A stretch of DNA of 64,000 bases from Pegoplata infirma (lineage: Eukaryota; Arthropoda; Insecta; Diptera; Anthomyiidae). This document shows positions 22,201 through 37,235 of this stretch, in pieces. How positions within the stretch are numbered: position 1 is the stretch's first letter; each line of letters begins with the position of its first letter. The stretch lies in contig OY992536.1 of assembly GCA_963921195.1 (NCBI GenBank), positions 230,118,023 through 230,182,022 of the forward strand. The letters run 5' to 3'. Position numbers and translations under genes: made by a program. The notes under the pieces were generated by a model. The model ran no database searches and was not told where the DNA came from. It was given only the letters and a program-made list of their open reading frames with translations.

Positions 22201-23830
22201 TTCTATAAGAAAAATGTCTCAGAATCTGAGACTTTTTCTATAAGAAAAATGTCTCAGAATCTGATACTTTTTCTATAAGAAAAATGTCTCAGAATCTGAG
22301 ACTGTTTCTATAAGAAAAATGTATCAGAATCTGAGACTTTTTCTATAAGAAAAATGTCTCAGAATCTGAGACTTTTTCTATAAGAAAAATGTCTCAGAAT
22401 CTGAGACTTTTTCTATAAGAAAAATGTCTCAGAATCTGAGACTTTTTCTATAAGAAAAATGTCTCAGAATCTGAGACTTTTTCTATAAGAAAAATGTCTC
22501 AGAATCTGAGACTTTTTCTATAAGAAAAATGTCTCAGAATCTGAGACTTTTTCTATAAGAAAAATGTCTCAGAATCTGAGACTTTTTCTATAAGAAAAAT
22601 GTCTCAGAATCTGAGACTTTTTCTATAAGAAAATTGTCTCAGAATCTGAGACTTTTTCTATAAGAAAAATGTCTCAGAATCTGAGACTTTTTCTATAAGA
22701 AAAATGTCTCAGAATCTGAGACTTTTTCTATAAGAAAAATGTCTCAGAATCTGAGACTTTTTCTATAAGAAAAATGTCTCAGAATCTGAGACTTTTTCTA
22801 TAAGAAAAATGTCTCAGAATCTGAGACTTTTTCTATAAGAAAAATGTCTCAGAATCTGAGACTTTTTCTATAAGAAAAATGTCTCAGAATCTGAGACTTT
22901 TTCTATAAGAAAAATGTCTCAGAATCTGAGACTTTTTCTATAAGAAAAATGTCTCAGAATCTGAGACTTTTTCTATAAGAAAAATGTCTCAGAATCTGAG
23001 ACTTTTTCTATAAGAAAAATGTCTCAGAATCTGAGACTTTTTCTATAAGAAAAATGTCTCAGAATCTGAGACTTTTTCTATAAGAAAAATGTCTCAGAAT
23101 CTGAGACTTTTTCTATAAGAAAAATGTCTCAGAATCTGAGACTTTTTCTATAAGAAAAATGTCTCAGAATCTGAGACTTTTTCTATAAGAAAAATGTCTC
23201 AGAATCTGAGACTTTTTCTATAAGAAAAATGTCTCAGAATCTGAGACTTTTTCTATAAGAAAAATGTCTCAGAATCTGAGACTTTTTCTATAAGAAAAAT
23301 GTCTCAGAATCTGAGACTTTTTCTATAAGAAAAATGTCTCAGAATCTGAGACTTTTTCTATAAGAAAAATGTCTCAGAATTTGAGACTTTTTCTATAAGA
23401 AAAATATCTCAGAATCTGAGACTTTTTCTATAAGAAAAATGTCTCAGAATCTGAGACTTTTTCTATAAGAAAAATGTCTCAGAATCTGATACTCTTTCTA
23501 TAAGAAAAATGTCTCAGAATCTGAGACTTTTTCTATAAGACATTTTCTATAAGAAAAATGTCTCAGAATCTGAGACTTTTTCTATAAGAAAAATGTCTCA
23601 GAATCTGAGACTTTTTCTATAAGAAAAATGTCTCAGAATCTGAGACTTTTTCTATAAGAAAAATGTCTCAGAATCTGAGACTTTTTCTATAAGAAAAATG
23701 TCTCAGAATCTGAGACTTTTTCTATAAGAAAAATGTCTCAGAAAGTGAGAATTTTTTCTTTATTTTTAAAATGTCACAAAATCTAAGGCTTTTTCTATAT
23801 GTACTTAATATATCTCAGAGATTATTAGGA
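16250..23830 (+). repeat. 35-bp satellite array, about 200 units
   Basis: The unit is GTCTCAGAATCTGAGAC (7-bp arms around AAT), then TTTTTCTATAAGAAAAA (7-bp arms around ATA), then one T, giving exactly 35 bp. The repeat period was checked directly (16801 to 16836). Units from about 16740 to 23740 are nearly identical. The left edge (16250-16740) and the last units to 23830 are diverged, as expected if unequal exchange homogenises the middle. Blocks sharing rare variants recur at larger distances. There is no coding potential in any frame. Confidence 0.97.
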
Positions 23831-26085
23831 AATGTTTAAGAATCCCTGATTTATGCGTATTGTATACACGTTGCTTTTGTCATAAAGCACATAAACGTTT
23901 TAGGTATTTTTCCTATTATATCTACAGTTTGTATTTTCAGTTCGAAAAAGAGGCTTGGTTAAATTTTTGGGTTGTTTTTACTATCTCACGTACTGTAGGG
24001 TGTCCCGAAAATTTTGTCAATATTTATTGATTATCGCATTTGAAAAAATTATAGTTTTTTGATGCTGCTACTTTTATGTAAAAATAAGCATTTTATAGAA
24101 ACGGTGTTTGGAAAGACACCTTCAGGGGGAAAAACAATTTTTCGTCAGGAAAATAAAAATTTGTTTCGTCTCGGTTTAGATTTTAAACTATAAAATTTTT
24201 ATGAAAAGTTTCGTATCTTGATTGTTCTGCTGTTTTCCGCCATTTTATAATTCTTAGTCTGTTCAGATTCCAAAACTCAATTTTACTGAATGTGTATCTG
24301 GGTTATAAGAGTTTGCTTTAAAGATAGAAGAAACAAAATTAAAAATACATTTTCGGTATACCCTAAATTACTCACATTTTATAAATTTTTCGTATTTTCA
24401 ATTCAACAAAGTCATAGTATTACAACTCTTAAAAAAGCACAACCTGTTGTGCCATTGAAAATTTTCCATTAACCAACCAAATGTTGGTCACTACAAAATA
24501 TGACGTTGTTGATGATTTTATTTTTTTGTACAGTGACTCATACATTATTTCGTGAAGTAGATAGTATTTCGTTGAAGTCAAAGTAAGCAATACACCAAAA
24601 CTTATTATTATTAAACGAGGTAAATAATTTCTTTCAAATTGAGTAATTAACAAATGTGCTACTTTGGTCGAACTAGAAATTAAAATTATTTTGAGACATT
24701 TTTTTGAAACTTTTTTTATAAACATTAAAAAAATAATAAAAACGACTTAGAAATATTTAAAAAAAAAATGTCTAAAAAATGTTTATAAACGATTTAGTTT
24801 TCCAGTTTGAGCCTCGTAGCACATTTAATTTTAACTCAATCTGGACTTAATCAAGTTTAGATTAAAGTTTGATCAATTTCCTATACATTGTATTCAACGA
24901 ATTTTGATTTACTGCACGATATAAGGCCTGAGTCACTGTTTCTTTGACTATTGTGGTCAAACATCTCTTTCATTCAATATTATATGGAAATGTAAATATA
25001 AATATTTTTTGTTAATTATTATCCTGAATGAACTTGATTTTTTTAATTCAATTACACTGTGCAACAAATTTTGGGTCATTGTCTTGAGCCTCAATAAACA
25101 AAATCGCCAAAGGGCTTTGCAAACTCTGTAAATTAACAGTTTTTTTTGTCAAAATCATTTTACAGAGTTTTATAGTAAAACTACGAAGAATTGTTGCTAG
25201 CTGAAAATGTATATCGTACTCTGTTAAATTAGCAGAGTTTTTCTGTAATATAACAGAGTAATTATATTTTGAGTGTATGAATAGTGTGATTTTAATTAAA
25301 TATATTGTGATTTATAATTTTATTAATTATACATTAGTTAACAATTGCTGTAATTAATCATTGTCATATTTATTAAAAGTTTTAATTTTTTACATATTTC
25401 CGTAGTCAAGTTTTTTTAAATTTATTTAAATTTTAAATACTACACCATCTCTTGAGGAGATAGATTTTCAAAAACTTGACTCAAAAATCAATTTGAGACT
25501 TAGGCTGTATTACTTAATGCTTTGTTTTTAAATAACTTTCGTTTATATTTAAGATTTTCATTCAAATTGTTATAAAAGGCTCCGTAAAATCGACATTTAG
25601 CAGCCAACTTTGGAATGAGTAACTAATCCGCCATTAATCGTTAGATTGATCAATTATTATATTCTCAGTTGTTACTTAATGTCGTCTTCCATTGAAGTAC
25701 TTTTAACTGCGAGTTTATTAAATTGCACTTGTATTGAATTTATTGATTAACAAAAAAATAAAAAATAATATAAAAAAACTGCTCCCATATTTTCACAACC
25801 ATGCATCAAGTTCATTTTATATATAAAAAAAAGTTAATAAAATAAAATTTGCATATTTAATTAATAGAGAATTAATTAAAATATAAAAATATTTAACTAT
25901 CACGACTGAACTGAAAATTGTTTTATAATATATTCCTTTTTTTTATATAATTATTTTACACATTTCTGTTATAATTGATCAATAAATTAAATTATTATAG
26001 TGTGAACAAAAAATTATTTTTAAAAGCGCATTTAAAACTATTTCTATATGCACGATTAATATACAAAGTATTCTGACTAATACTT
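23831..26085. other. Intronic DNA between satellite arrays
   Basis: Mostly unrecognised AT-rich sequence. 25056-25080 carries a lone CACTGTGCAACAAATTTTG terminus. 25120-25277 is a short element with ACTCTGTAAATTAACAG and AGCAGAGTTTTTCTGTAAT blocks and a final TTTTGAGTGTA, resembling the end of the TA-flanked CACTC MITEs. Confidence 0.5.
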
Positions 26086-26320
26086 TTTTTAAATGTAGAA
26101 AATTTCTCAGATTCTGAGAATTTTTCCTATAGAAAAAGTGACAGATTCTGAAACATTTTTTGTTTAGAAAAAGTCTCAGATTTTGAGACATTTTTCATAT
26201 TGAAAATGTCTCAGATTCTGAGACATTTTTCGTATAGAAAAAGTCTCCGATTCTGAGGCATTTTGCGTATTGAAATTTTTCGTATAAATTTAATTTATTA
26301 TTTTATTCGACCTTTTTTTT

Positions 26321-26474
26321 TAAATTTAGAAAATAAAATATTTGAGCTCGAGGCCTTTTTCAATGTTTTTGTTTAATAATTTTTCATTTATTATTTGCAA
26401 ATAATAAATGAAAAATTATTAAACAAAAACATTGAAAACGGCCTCGAGCTCAAATATTTTATTTTCTAAATTTA
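26321..26474. repeat. 154-bp palindrome with no spacer
   Basis: Arms 26321-26397 and 26398-26474 are reverse complements with one mismatch (AAAAGG against AAACGG near 26437). The centre is TTATTTG|CAAATAA, and the arms contain GAGCTCGAGGCC. It lies inside the diverged satellite block. No target duplication was identified. Confidence 0.9.
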
Positions 26475-26811
26475 ATTTTTCGTATAGAAAACGTCTTTGA
26501 TTTTGAGACATTTTTCGTATATTAAAAATCTCAGATTCAGAACAATTTTTCGTATAGAAAAATTCTCAGATTTTAAGACATTTTGCATATAGAAAAAATC
26601 TCATATTCTGAGGCATTTTGCGTATAGAAAAACTCTCTGACATTTTTCGTATAGAAAAAGTCTCAGGTTTTGTGACATTTTTCGTTAAGAAAAAGTATAA
26701 GATTTTGAGACATTTTTCGTATAGAAAAAGTCTGAGGTTCTTAAATTTTTTGGGTAGAAGATATCTAAGATTTCGAGAATTTTTTTTTTTGGAAAAAAAT
26801 CTTAGATTCCC

Positions 26812-27060
26812 GTGTAAAAATCAATTTGATCTTATCTGATCTACTTTGATCTGGCAATATATGATTGCATCTGATTGTATATAATTGTATCTGATCAGAT
26901 ATAATTATTTGTCAAATTTGTGCAAATGTTGACAAATGCGATATATACATAATTAAATCTAGATTTTGGCCAATTCAGATATAAGCATATGCAATCAGAT
27001 ATAATTGTATATGAATAGATATAAACAGATCAGAAATGATTTAGTTAATTTTTACTTGGG
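26812..27060. mobile_element. MITE with CCCGTGTAAAAAT ends
   Basis: Left CCCGTGTAAAAATC and right ATTTTTACTTGGG are inverted. The interior repeats GATCTGAT/ATCAGAT and ATATAATTGTAT. It is related by its termini to the element at 51003-51415. Confidence 0.6.
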
Positions 27061-29544
27061 TTTTGAAAAATTTTTCGTATACAAAAATTCTAAGATTCTG
27101 AGACATTTTTCTTAAAGAAAACTCTTAGATTCTAAGACAGCTTTGTTACAGAAAAACTCTAATATATGTTTTTCATAAAAAAAAGTTTAAAATTTTTCGT
27201 ATAGAAAAATGCTCAGATTCTGAGGAAAAGTCTCAGATTCTGAGATATTTTTTGTATAGAAAAGTCTTAGGCTCTAACATGTTTCTGTTGTATAGAAAAA
27301 GTCTCACAATCAGATTCTATAACATTTTTATATAATAAACTCTCAGACTCTGAGATATTTTTCTCAAAATTCTCAGATTCTGAGACTTTTTTTTAGAAAA
27401 GGTTTTAGATTCTGTAACATTTTAGGTTTACAAAGTCTCAGACTTTGAGACATTTCTCGTATAGATTAAGTCTCAGATTCTGAGACATTTTTCGTATACA
27501 AAAAGTCTCAGATTCGTAGACATGAGAGAGATTTTGAGACATTTTTCGACTGAAAAAGTATCAGATTCTGAGGCATTTTTCGTATAGAAGAAATCTAAGA
27601 TTCCAAGAAACTTTTTCTATGGAAATAATATTAGTTTTTAAGAAATTTTTCTAATAGAAAAAGTTCAAAATTTTTCGTATAAATAAATTCTTCGATTCTG
27701 AGTCATTTTTCTTAAAGAAAAACTCTTAGATTCTGAGATATTTTTGTTACAGAAAAACTCTAATATATTTCTTTCATAGAAAAACTCGCAGATTCTGATA
27801 TATTTTTTGTATAGAAAAGTCTCAGGTTCTAAGAAAAAGAAAAGAAACGAAAAGAAAAATATTCTGAAAAATTCTTTAATAAAAAAGCTCTGAGATTCTG
27901 AGACATTTTTCGAATAGAAAAAATCTCAGAATCTGAGACATATTTCGTATAAAAGTCTCAGACATTTTTCGCATAGAAAAAGTTTCCGATTTTGAGACAA
28001 TTTTCGTATAGAAAAAGTCTCAGATTCTGAGACATTTGTCGTACAAAAAACTCAGATTCTGAGACATTAATATATAAAAGTCTCATATTCTGAGACATTT
28101 TTCGTAAAGAAAAAGTCTAAGATAAAAAATCTCTTAGATTCTGAGACATTTTTCGTATAGAAAAATTTTTAGACTTTGAGATATTTTTCTGAAAATTGTC
28201 AGATTCTGACACTTTTTCGTAAAAAAAAAAAGTCTCAGACTTTGAGACATTTTTCGTTTAGAAAAAATTTCGGATTCTGATTCATATTTTGTATATAAAA
28301 GAATTCTCAGATTCTAAGACATTTTTTGTATAGAAAAATTTTTCTATACGAAAAATGTCTCAGAATCTGAGATATTTTTGTTACATAAAAACTCTTAGAT
28401 TCTGAGACATTTTTCTTATGGAAAAACTATCAGATTCTGAGATATTTCTGTTAGAGAAAAACTCACAGATTCTGAGATATTTTTCTTATAGAAAGTCTCA
28501 GATTCTGAGATATTTTTCTTATAAAAAGTCTCAGATTCTGAGAAACTCTTCGCATAGAAAAAGTCTAAGATTCTGAGACATTTTTTGTATAAAAAAGTCT
28601 CAGTTTCAGAGAAGTTGTATAGAAAGTTTCAGATTCTGAAACATTTTCCATATAAAAAAGCTCTTAGATTTTTATTATAGAAAAATTCTCATATTCTAAG
28701 ATATTTTTCTGAAAATTCTCAGATCCTTTGACATATTTTGTATAGAAAAGTTTTAAATTCTGTAACATTCGTATAGAAAAAGTCTTAAATTTTTAGACAT
28801 AAACTGTGGATTCTGATGTATATTCTCAATTCTCAAATTCTGAGATATTTTTTTTACAGAAAATCTCTCAGATTCGTCCCAGATGTTGAGACTTATTTTC
28901 TGCAAGGAAAAGTCTCTAATTTTGAGACATTTTTCGTATCGAAAAGTCATAGATTCTGAAACACTTTGCGTATCGAAAAAATTTCAGATTCTGAGATATA
29001 TTTCAAATAGAAAAAGTTTCATATTCCAAGACTTCTTCGTAGACTGAAATATTACACTGTGGAACAAATTCAGGTTAGCAAAAGTTAGGTCGATTCTAAG
29101 AGTGAGGGGTAAAAATATAGGCTAAATTCGAAGACCCGTATCACGGCGTTTGTTTATGTTAGTTCGATTTTTTTTTAAATGAACTTCGAACTTTGCAATC
29201 AAATGCCGACTTTCAACATATTGCACTGAAAGAATTATTGTTCATTATATCTATGAACAAATTTCATAAAACCAAATTCATAGATTCTATGAAATAATTC
29301 ATTGGCTGAATAAATATTCATTAGTATTTTGAAATATTTCATAGAATTTTATTCATAGATTTTATTAAATTCATAGAAAAAATTCATAGAATTTATGAAT
29401 GTCATTCATAGAAGAAAATGCCATCAATATGCATTTTAATTCTTTTAATAATTAAAATAATGTTACAATAATTAAAATAGTTAAATAAATTTATTAAAAA
29501 AATAAAAAAAAAAAAAAAAAACATTAAAAAAAAAATATCATTGC

Positions 29545-29632
29545 TGCCCTGACCGGGGTTCGAACCCAAGACCTACCGGCTGAAGTGGTAATTGTCGACG
29601 CCTTAGCTATCAGCGCCACCAAAGAAGAAAAA
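29545..29632 (-). ncRNA. tRNA-like (SINE-type) sequence
   Basis: On the minus strand, GATAGCTAAGGCGTCGAC resembles a Pol III A box and GGGTTCGAACCCC gives a good T-arm with B box, about 73 nt in all, followed by a T-run. The acceptor stem does not pair, so this is a tRNA-derived element rather than a functional tRNA. Confidence 0.5.
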
Positions 29633-29799
29633 TCTCGCCAACTAACGCATGGTTTTATAACGCTTCATTTTTGTAAATACACAAAATATTTGTTTTCTTC
29701 AAACACACACACAGTTTTTGGCAGAGCATTGTGACAGAGCATAGACACAAACTCAATATATTAATCAAAATTCATTTTAAGTGTTGTTACTTGTTTATA

Positions 29800-29875
29800 T
29801 AATTTAGCTCAGTGGCTAGAGACTATGCTTTACGAACAACAGGTTCTCTGTTCGAATCTCGGTGGGGATAAGTTA
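29800..29875 (+). ncRNA. tRNA-like (SINE-type) sequence, divergent
   Basis: TAGCTCAGTGGCTAGAG is a strong A-box match and CTGTTCGAATCTC a B-box match. T-stem pairing is poor. It lies in the opposite arm of the same MITE and points outward, like the copy at 29545-29632. Confidence 0.5.
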
Positions 29876-30638
29876 AAATAAAAAAACATATAAATTTTTA
29901 AAAATAGAAAATTGTAAATAAATAAAATAATAAAAATAAATAAAAATAAAATATAAAAAAATAAAATTAAAATAAAAAAATAAATAAAAATAGAATTGAA
30001 TAATAATTTTTTTCCATAGCCTATGAACTTTTTCATAGGTTTCTGGTTTCTATGAATTTGATTCATAGATTCTATGAAGGGCATCATTGGCTCACTTCTA
30101 ATGATTTTTTTCATAGAATCAATGTACGTTTTCATAGCCGTAATGAACAAAATTCTTTCAGTGTGTGTATATGGTTTTTTGGTTATAACTTGTCGGCTAA
30201 TTGATATTTTTGCAATCTGTAAAAACCAAATTATTGTTAAAGACCTGTCCAACAACTTCAATTTTTTAAAAAATTTATTTAGAAAATTTTATGAAGCAAA
30301 GTGTTGGAACAATTATTTTTTTTCATGCTTTTTGAAAATATATTTTTATATTTCTAAATCAATTTTTTTAAAAGTTTTAATTGTTGGACAGGTCTCTAGC
30401 AATAGTTTTGCTTTTACAGATTGATAAAATACCAGTTAGTCGATGAATTATAGCCAAAAAACCACATAAACAATATGCAGAAAATCGGCATATGACTTGA
30501 AATTTCGAAGGTCGATTAAAAAAAATTCGAACTAACATAAATAAACGCCGCATATGGGTCTTCTAATTTAGCCTCTATTTTCACCCCTCACTCTCAGAAT
30601 CGACCTAGCTTTTGCTAACCTGAATTTGTTCCACAGTG

Positions 30639-31148
30639 TTATTCGTATTGAAATAGTTTTTGCTATAATATTTTAAATCAATCAAAAATAAAATAATTTG
30701 TTTCGCAAAGAATATAACAAAATAATATATTTGAATATTATGAGGATCGGCGTGTGTCGCAAAGATAGTTTCCTTGTAAATATATATTTTCACACATTTT
30801 TATGTATATTGATTTAGATGTGTGATTTTAAAGTTTAAATAAAGTTTAAATATCAATATTTTCAATTTTTGTAAAAAAAAAAAAATTAAATGAACGTGCA
30901 AAAAATTGTTAATAGAAATATAGTACATAATTTAAATTTTAAAAAATAATATAAAAAGCGCAGTATGAATTAAAAACGTATTTGTAGCATACCAAATATG
31001 TCGAGGGCTTATATTATACATTTGAAAATTTTCGAGCTAAAATATCAATTTAAGTCCTAGTTTTTATTAGTTTTCAATTTAGATCGATTAAATATGAATA
31101 AGCCACAAAGTCGATTTTTTTTTCTTTTAAAAATTAAATTTATTTAAC
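30639..31148. other. AT-rich intronic DNA, nothing recognised
   Basis: No gene, repeat unit or symmetry was recognised. Confidence 0.5.
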
Positions 31149-31150
31149 TA

Positions 31151-31589
31151 CACCATTTACAGATGTAATTCGAAAAAGATCAATTGTAATTCGAAGATTA
31201 TACTTGTAATTCGAAGATTCCATTTGTAATTCGAAGATTCCATTTGTAATTCGAAAATTCCATTTGTAATTCGAAGATTATACTTGTAATTCGAAGATTC
31301 TATTTGTAATTCGAAGATTCTATTTGTAATTCGAAGATTCCAATTGTAATTCGAAAAATATCAATGGAAATTCAGTTCATATTTTTCGAATTACAATTGG
31401 AATCTTCGAATTACAAATGGAATCTTCGAATTACAAATAGAATCTTCGAATTACAAGTATAATCTTCGAATTACAAATGGAATTTTCGAATTACAAATGG
31501 AATCTTCGAATTACAAATGGAATCTTCGAATTACAAGTATAATCTTCGAATTACAATTGATCTTTTTCGAATTACATCTGTAAATGGTG
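31151..31589. mobile_element. TA-flanked palindromic element built of tandem repeats
   Basis: Ends CACCATTTACAG / CTGTAAATGGTG, flanked by TA on both sides (31149-31150, 31590-31591). Each arm is a run of about nine TTGTAATTCGAAGATTCCA-like 20-bp units. Unit variants appear in mirror order in the two arms with about one difference, so the arms are nearly identical. The centre is near 31375. No ORF. Confidence 0.85.
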
Positions 31590-31591
31590 TA

Positions 31592-32155
31592 GAGGCTTTC
31601 AAAATTTAAGCCCTCGATATTGAACATTCTTTAGAAGTTTAGAAATGTTGTAAATATTAACCTCGCTAGTCAGTTTATTTGTCCGTCCTTCCATTTATCT
31701 GTTCATTTTCTCTTTTCATTCAATTTTTTCATGTCAATTTATTCAACTGTTTGACCATATTTTTTTTATAGGTTGGTTCTTAATATTAACCACCACCAAA
31801 CATTCAAAATTACACTGTTTTTGTATTTGATTGCATGTCAGTGAGTGCATATTGCAAATTTGCTATATTTAGTAACGATCAAAAAAATAGCACTGTATAC
31901 CAAATAGTTCGATAAATTTTTATTTCAAACGGTCTTTACCAAAAAAGGATATTTTCAGAAAATTACACAGAAAAATATTGTGTGTTGTGCTATTTTTTGA
32001 CCACAGCTGTAAATAAAAATACAGACAGACATACATATTGTATCAATCAAAGTATAAAATCTTGTATATAGTAAAACGAGTATCACGAGTATACAAATTA
32101 AATTGAGTACTTGCACTCAATTCCATTGATTAGATTTTGTGTTTGTAGTAAATAA
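31592..32155. other. Intronic DNA, nothing recognised
   Basis: No gene or repeat unit was recognised. A CAGACAGACATACATA trace at 32030 may be a Helentron-like remnant. Confidence 0.45.
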
Positions 32156-33380
32156 CACTGTGCAACAAGATGAGAAAATGAGCATGCCAATTAAAATCAG
32201 GCCCTCAAATGAACAAAAACCCCAAAGGGGTTTGCAAATTTAAATCGAATATATTTTTTGATTGAAGTTTTATAATTTTTCTCAGCAGAAATTTTGTTGA
32301 ACTGGCAGCAGCTTTTGGAAAGGAAACTCGAGTCAAGGAGCGCATCCAAACCTGCTGAATTCATACATGATTCTCTAAGGCGATGTCACACTTTAGAGTG
32401 CTAGTTGGATACACCGAAAAAGCGCTCTTAAGATGCTCTGAATTCACATCTCTTTAGAGCGCTGAAAAAAATCGCTATAAAGATGCAGTGAATTCATGTA
32501 TCTTTTTAGAGCTGATTTAAGCAGAATAAAGATAAAGCAAATTTGAATATTTCTGAAATACAAATTACAAAATCTGAAATACAATTGACTATTTCTGAAT
32601 ACAATTGGAAAATCTTAAATACAATTGACTAATTCTGAAAATCAGTTGGCTCCCTTCTATGATTGGACATTTTTTGTAATATAATTTCTATTTTCTGAAT
32701 CTAAAGTGGAAATGGTGTACTAATTTTTTTTTTTCTTTCAAAATGTGTTAAAGGTGTTATGATTGAAGCACTCTTTGCAGCGCTGATTAATGCGCATTAA
32801 TGATGCAGTGAAATCATGTGTCTTTGTCCAAAACTCATGGTTTTTTATTCAAAAAGTTTTAAATATATTTAAAAGGAAAGCATGTTAGAAATTTTATCAA
32901 AATATAATTTTATATTTTAAGTTTTATATAAAAAATCTTAACAAAAAATTTTAATTTTTTCCCCTTACTTTTACTGCATCCTCAAAAAGATGCTGTGTCG
33001 CCAAAATCTCGATTTATTTTTGCTGGGTTATCATAGGCTTTTGGAAATCGTCAAAGAAACTATAATATATGAGCAAATCCATGGGAAATTTAACTGACGG
33101 ATCGCCGATTTTGTTAATTTTTGGTATTTTGATAAAGCTTTGTTAGTGATTAAAAACTATATTTTTTTTATCAATACTTTAGAAAATATTGGCGTTTAAA
33201 ATTTTTGACATTTTGCAAACTACTTTGATAAACAATTAAAGACTTCAGTGATCCATCAAAAAATATTCAAACTGACTTTGCAAAGCACTCTCCTGATTTT
33301 GTTTATTTGGTGGTCAACTTTCATATGGCATTGGAGCCATAGATGCTCAATATGCTGACCAAAAATTTTGTTGCACTGTG
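32156..33380. mobile_element. Element with CACTGTGCAACAA ends
   Basis: CACTGTGCAACAA at the left and TTGTTGCACTGTG (one mismatch) at the right. Blocks GGGGTTTGCAAATT (left) and ACTTTGCAAAGCAC (right) lie inside the arms. The interior has TCTGAAATACAATTGACTA repeats at 32550-32640. Same terminal family as 8206-9266. No ORF. Confidence 0.6.
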
Positions 33381-33459
33381 TAATTTTAAATATTTCAAGT
33401 TATTTGTTCGTTATATTTTCCAACAATTTTGTTTCAGTTTTTTTGCACTTTTTTTATAC

Positions 33460-37156
<3,697 letters not shown>

Positions 37157-37171
37157 CTTTTCCGTTTGTAA

Positions 37172-37235
37172 CACCTCGAAATTTAGGTCAAGGATCCTAA
37201 AAAGCTATTAAGACAATCGAGCGACCCCTGTCTTT
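37172..37235 (+). mobile_element. Helentron-like fragment (right part)
   Basis: CACCTCGAAATTTAGGTCAA continues the element of 33460-33518 after the retrotransposon. It degrades after about 60 bp into satellite. Confidence 0.55.

Larger units (their letters stand above)
26086..29054 (-). repeat. Diverged satellite block, opposite orientation
   Basis: Dozens of units reading AGTCTCAGATTCTGAGAC then ATTTTTCGTATAGAAAA. This is the reverse complement of the main array with a CG variant replacing CT in the second half. Spacing and sequence are variable, and many units are truncated. At 28318-28366 orientation flips for about one unit. Interrupted by a 154-bp palindrome (26321-26474) and a MITE (26812-27060). 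Confidence 0.9.
29224..30163. mobile_element. Inner MITE with CACTGAAAGAATT ends
   Basis: Inverted ends CACTGAAAGAATT and AATTCTTTCAGTG. Both arms are rich in TTCATAGATTCTATGAA-type palindromic blocks. Each arm also contains a tRNA-like segment facing outward. The empty host sequence can be inferred from the other arm of the outer element. Confidence 0.8.
29055..30638. mobile_element. Fold-back element with CACTGTGGAAC ends (host of a second insertion)
   Basis: Terminal CACTGTGGAACAAATTC and its inverse. The arms (about 320 bp without the insert) share CAGGTTAGCAAAAG, TAGGTCGATTCT and TGTTTATGTTAGTTCGA with their inverses near 30540-30630. The inner fold is seen at 30230-30400, with GACCTGTCCAACAA against TTGTTGGACAGGTC. 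Another element (29224-30163) is inserted in its left arm. Confidence 0.85.

Noticed and set aside
16250..23830. CRISPR-like array of direct repeats
   Set aside because: The 35-bp repeats are contiguous with no spacers, and the host is a fly nuclear gene. It is satellite DNA.
29545..29875. Functional tRNA genes
   Set aside because: Acceptor stems do not pair and one T-stem is poor. Both lie in the arms of a MITE, so they are tRNA-derived, not working tRNAs.
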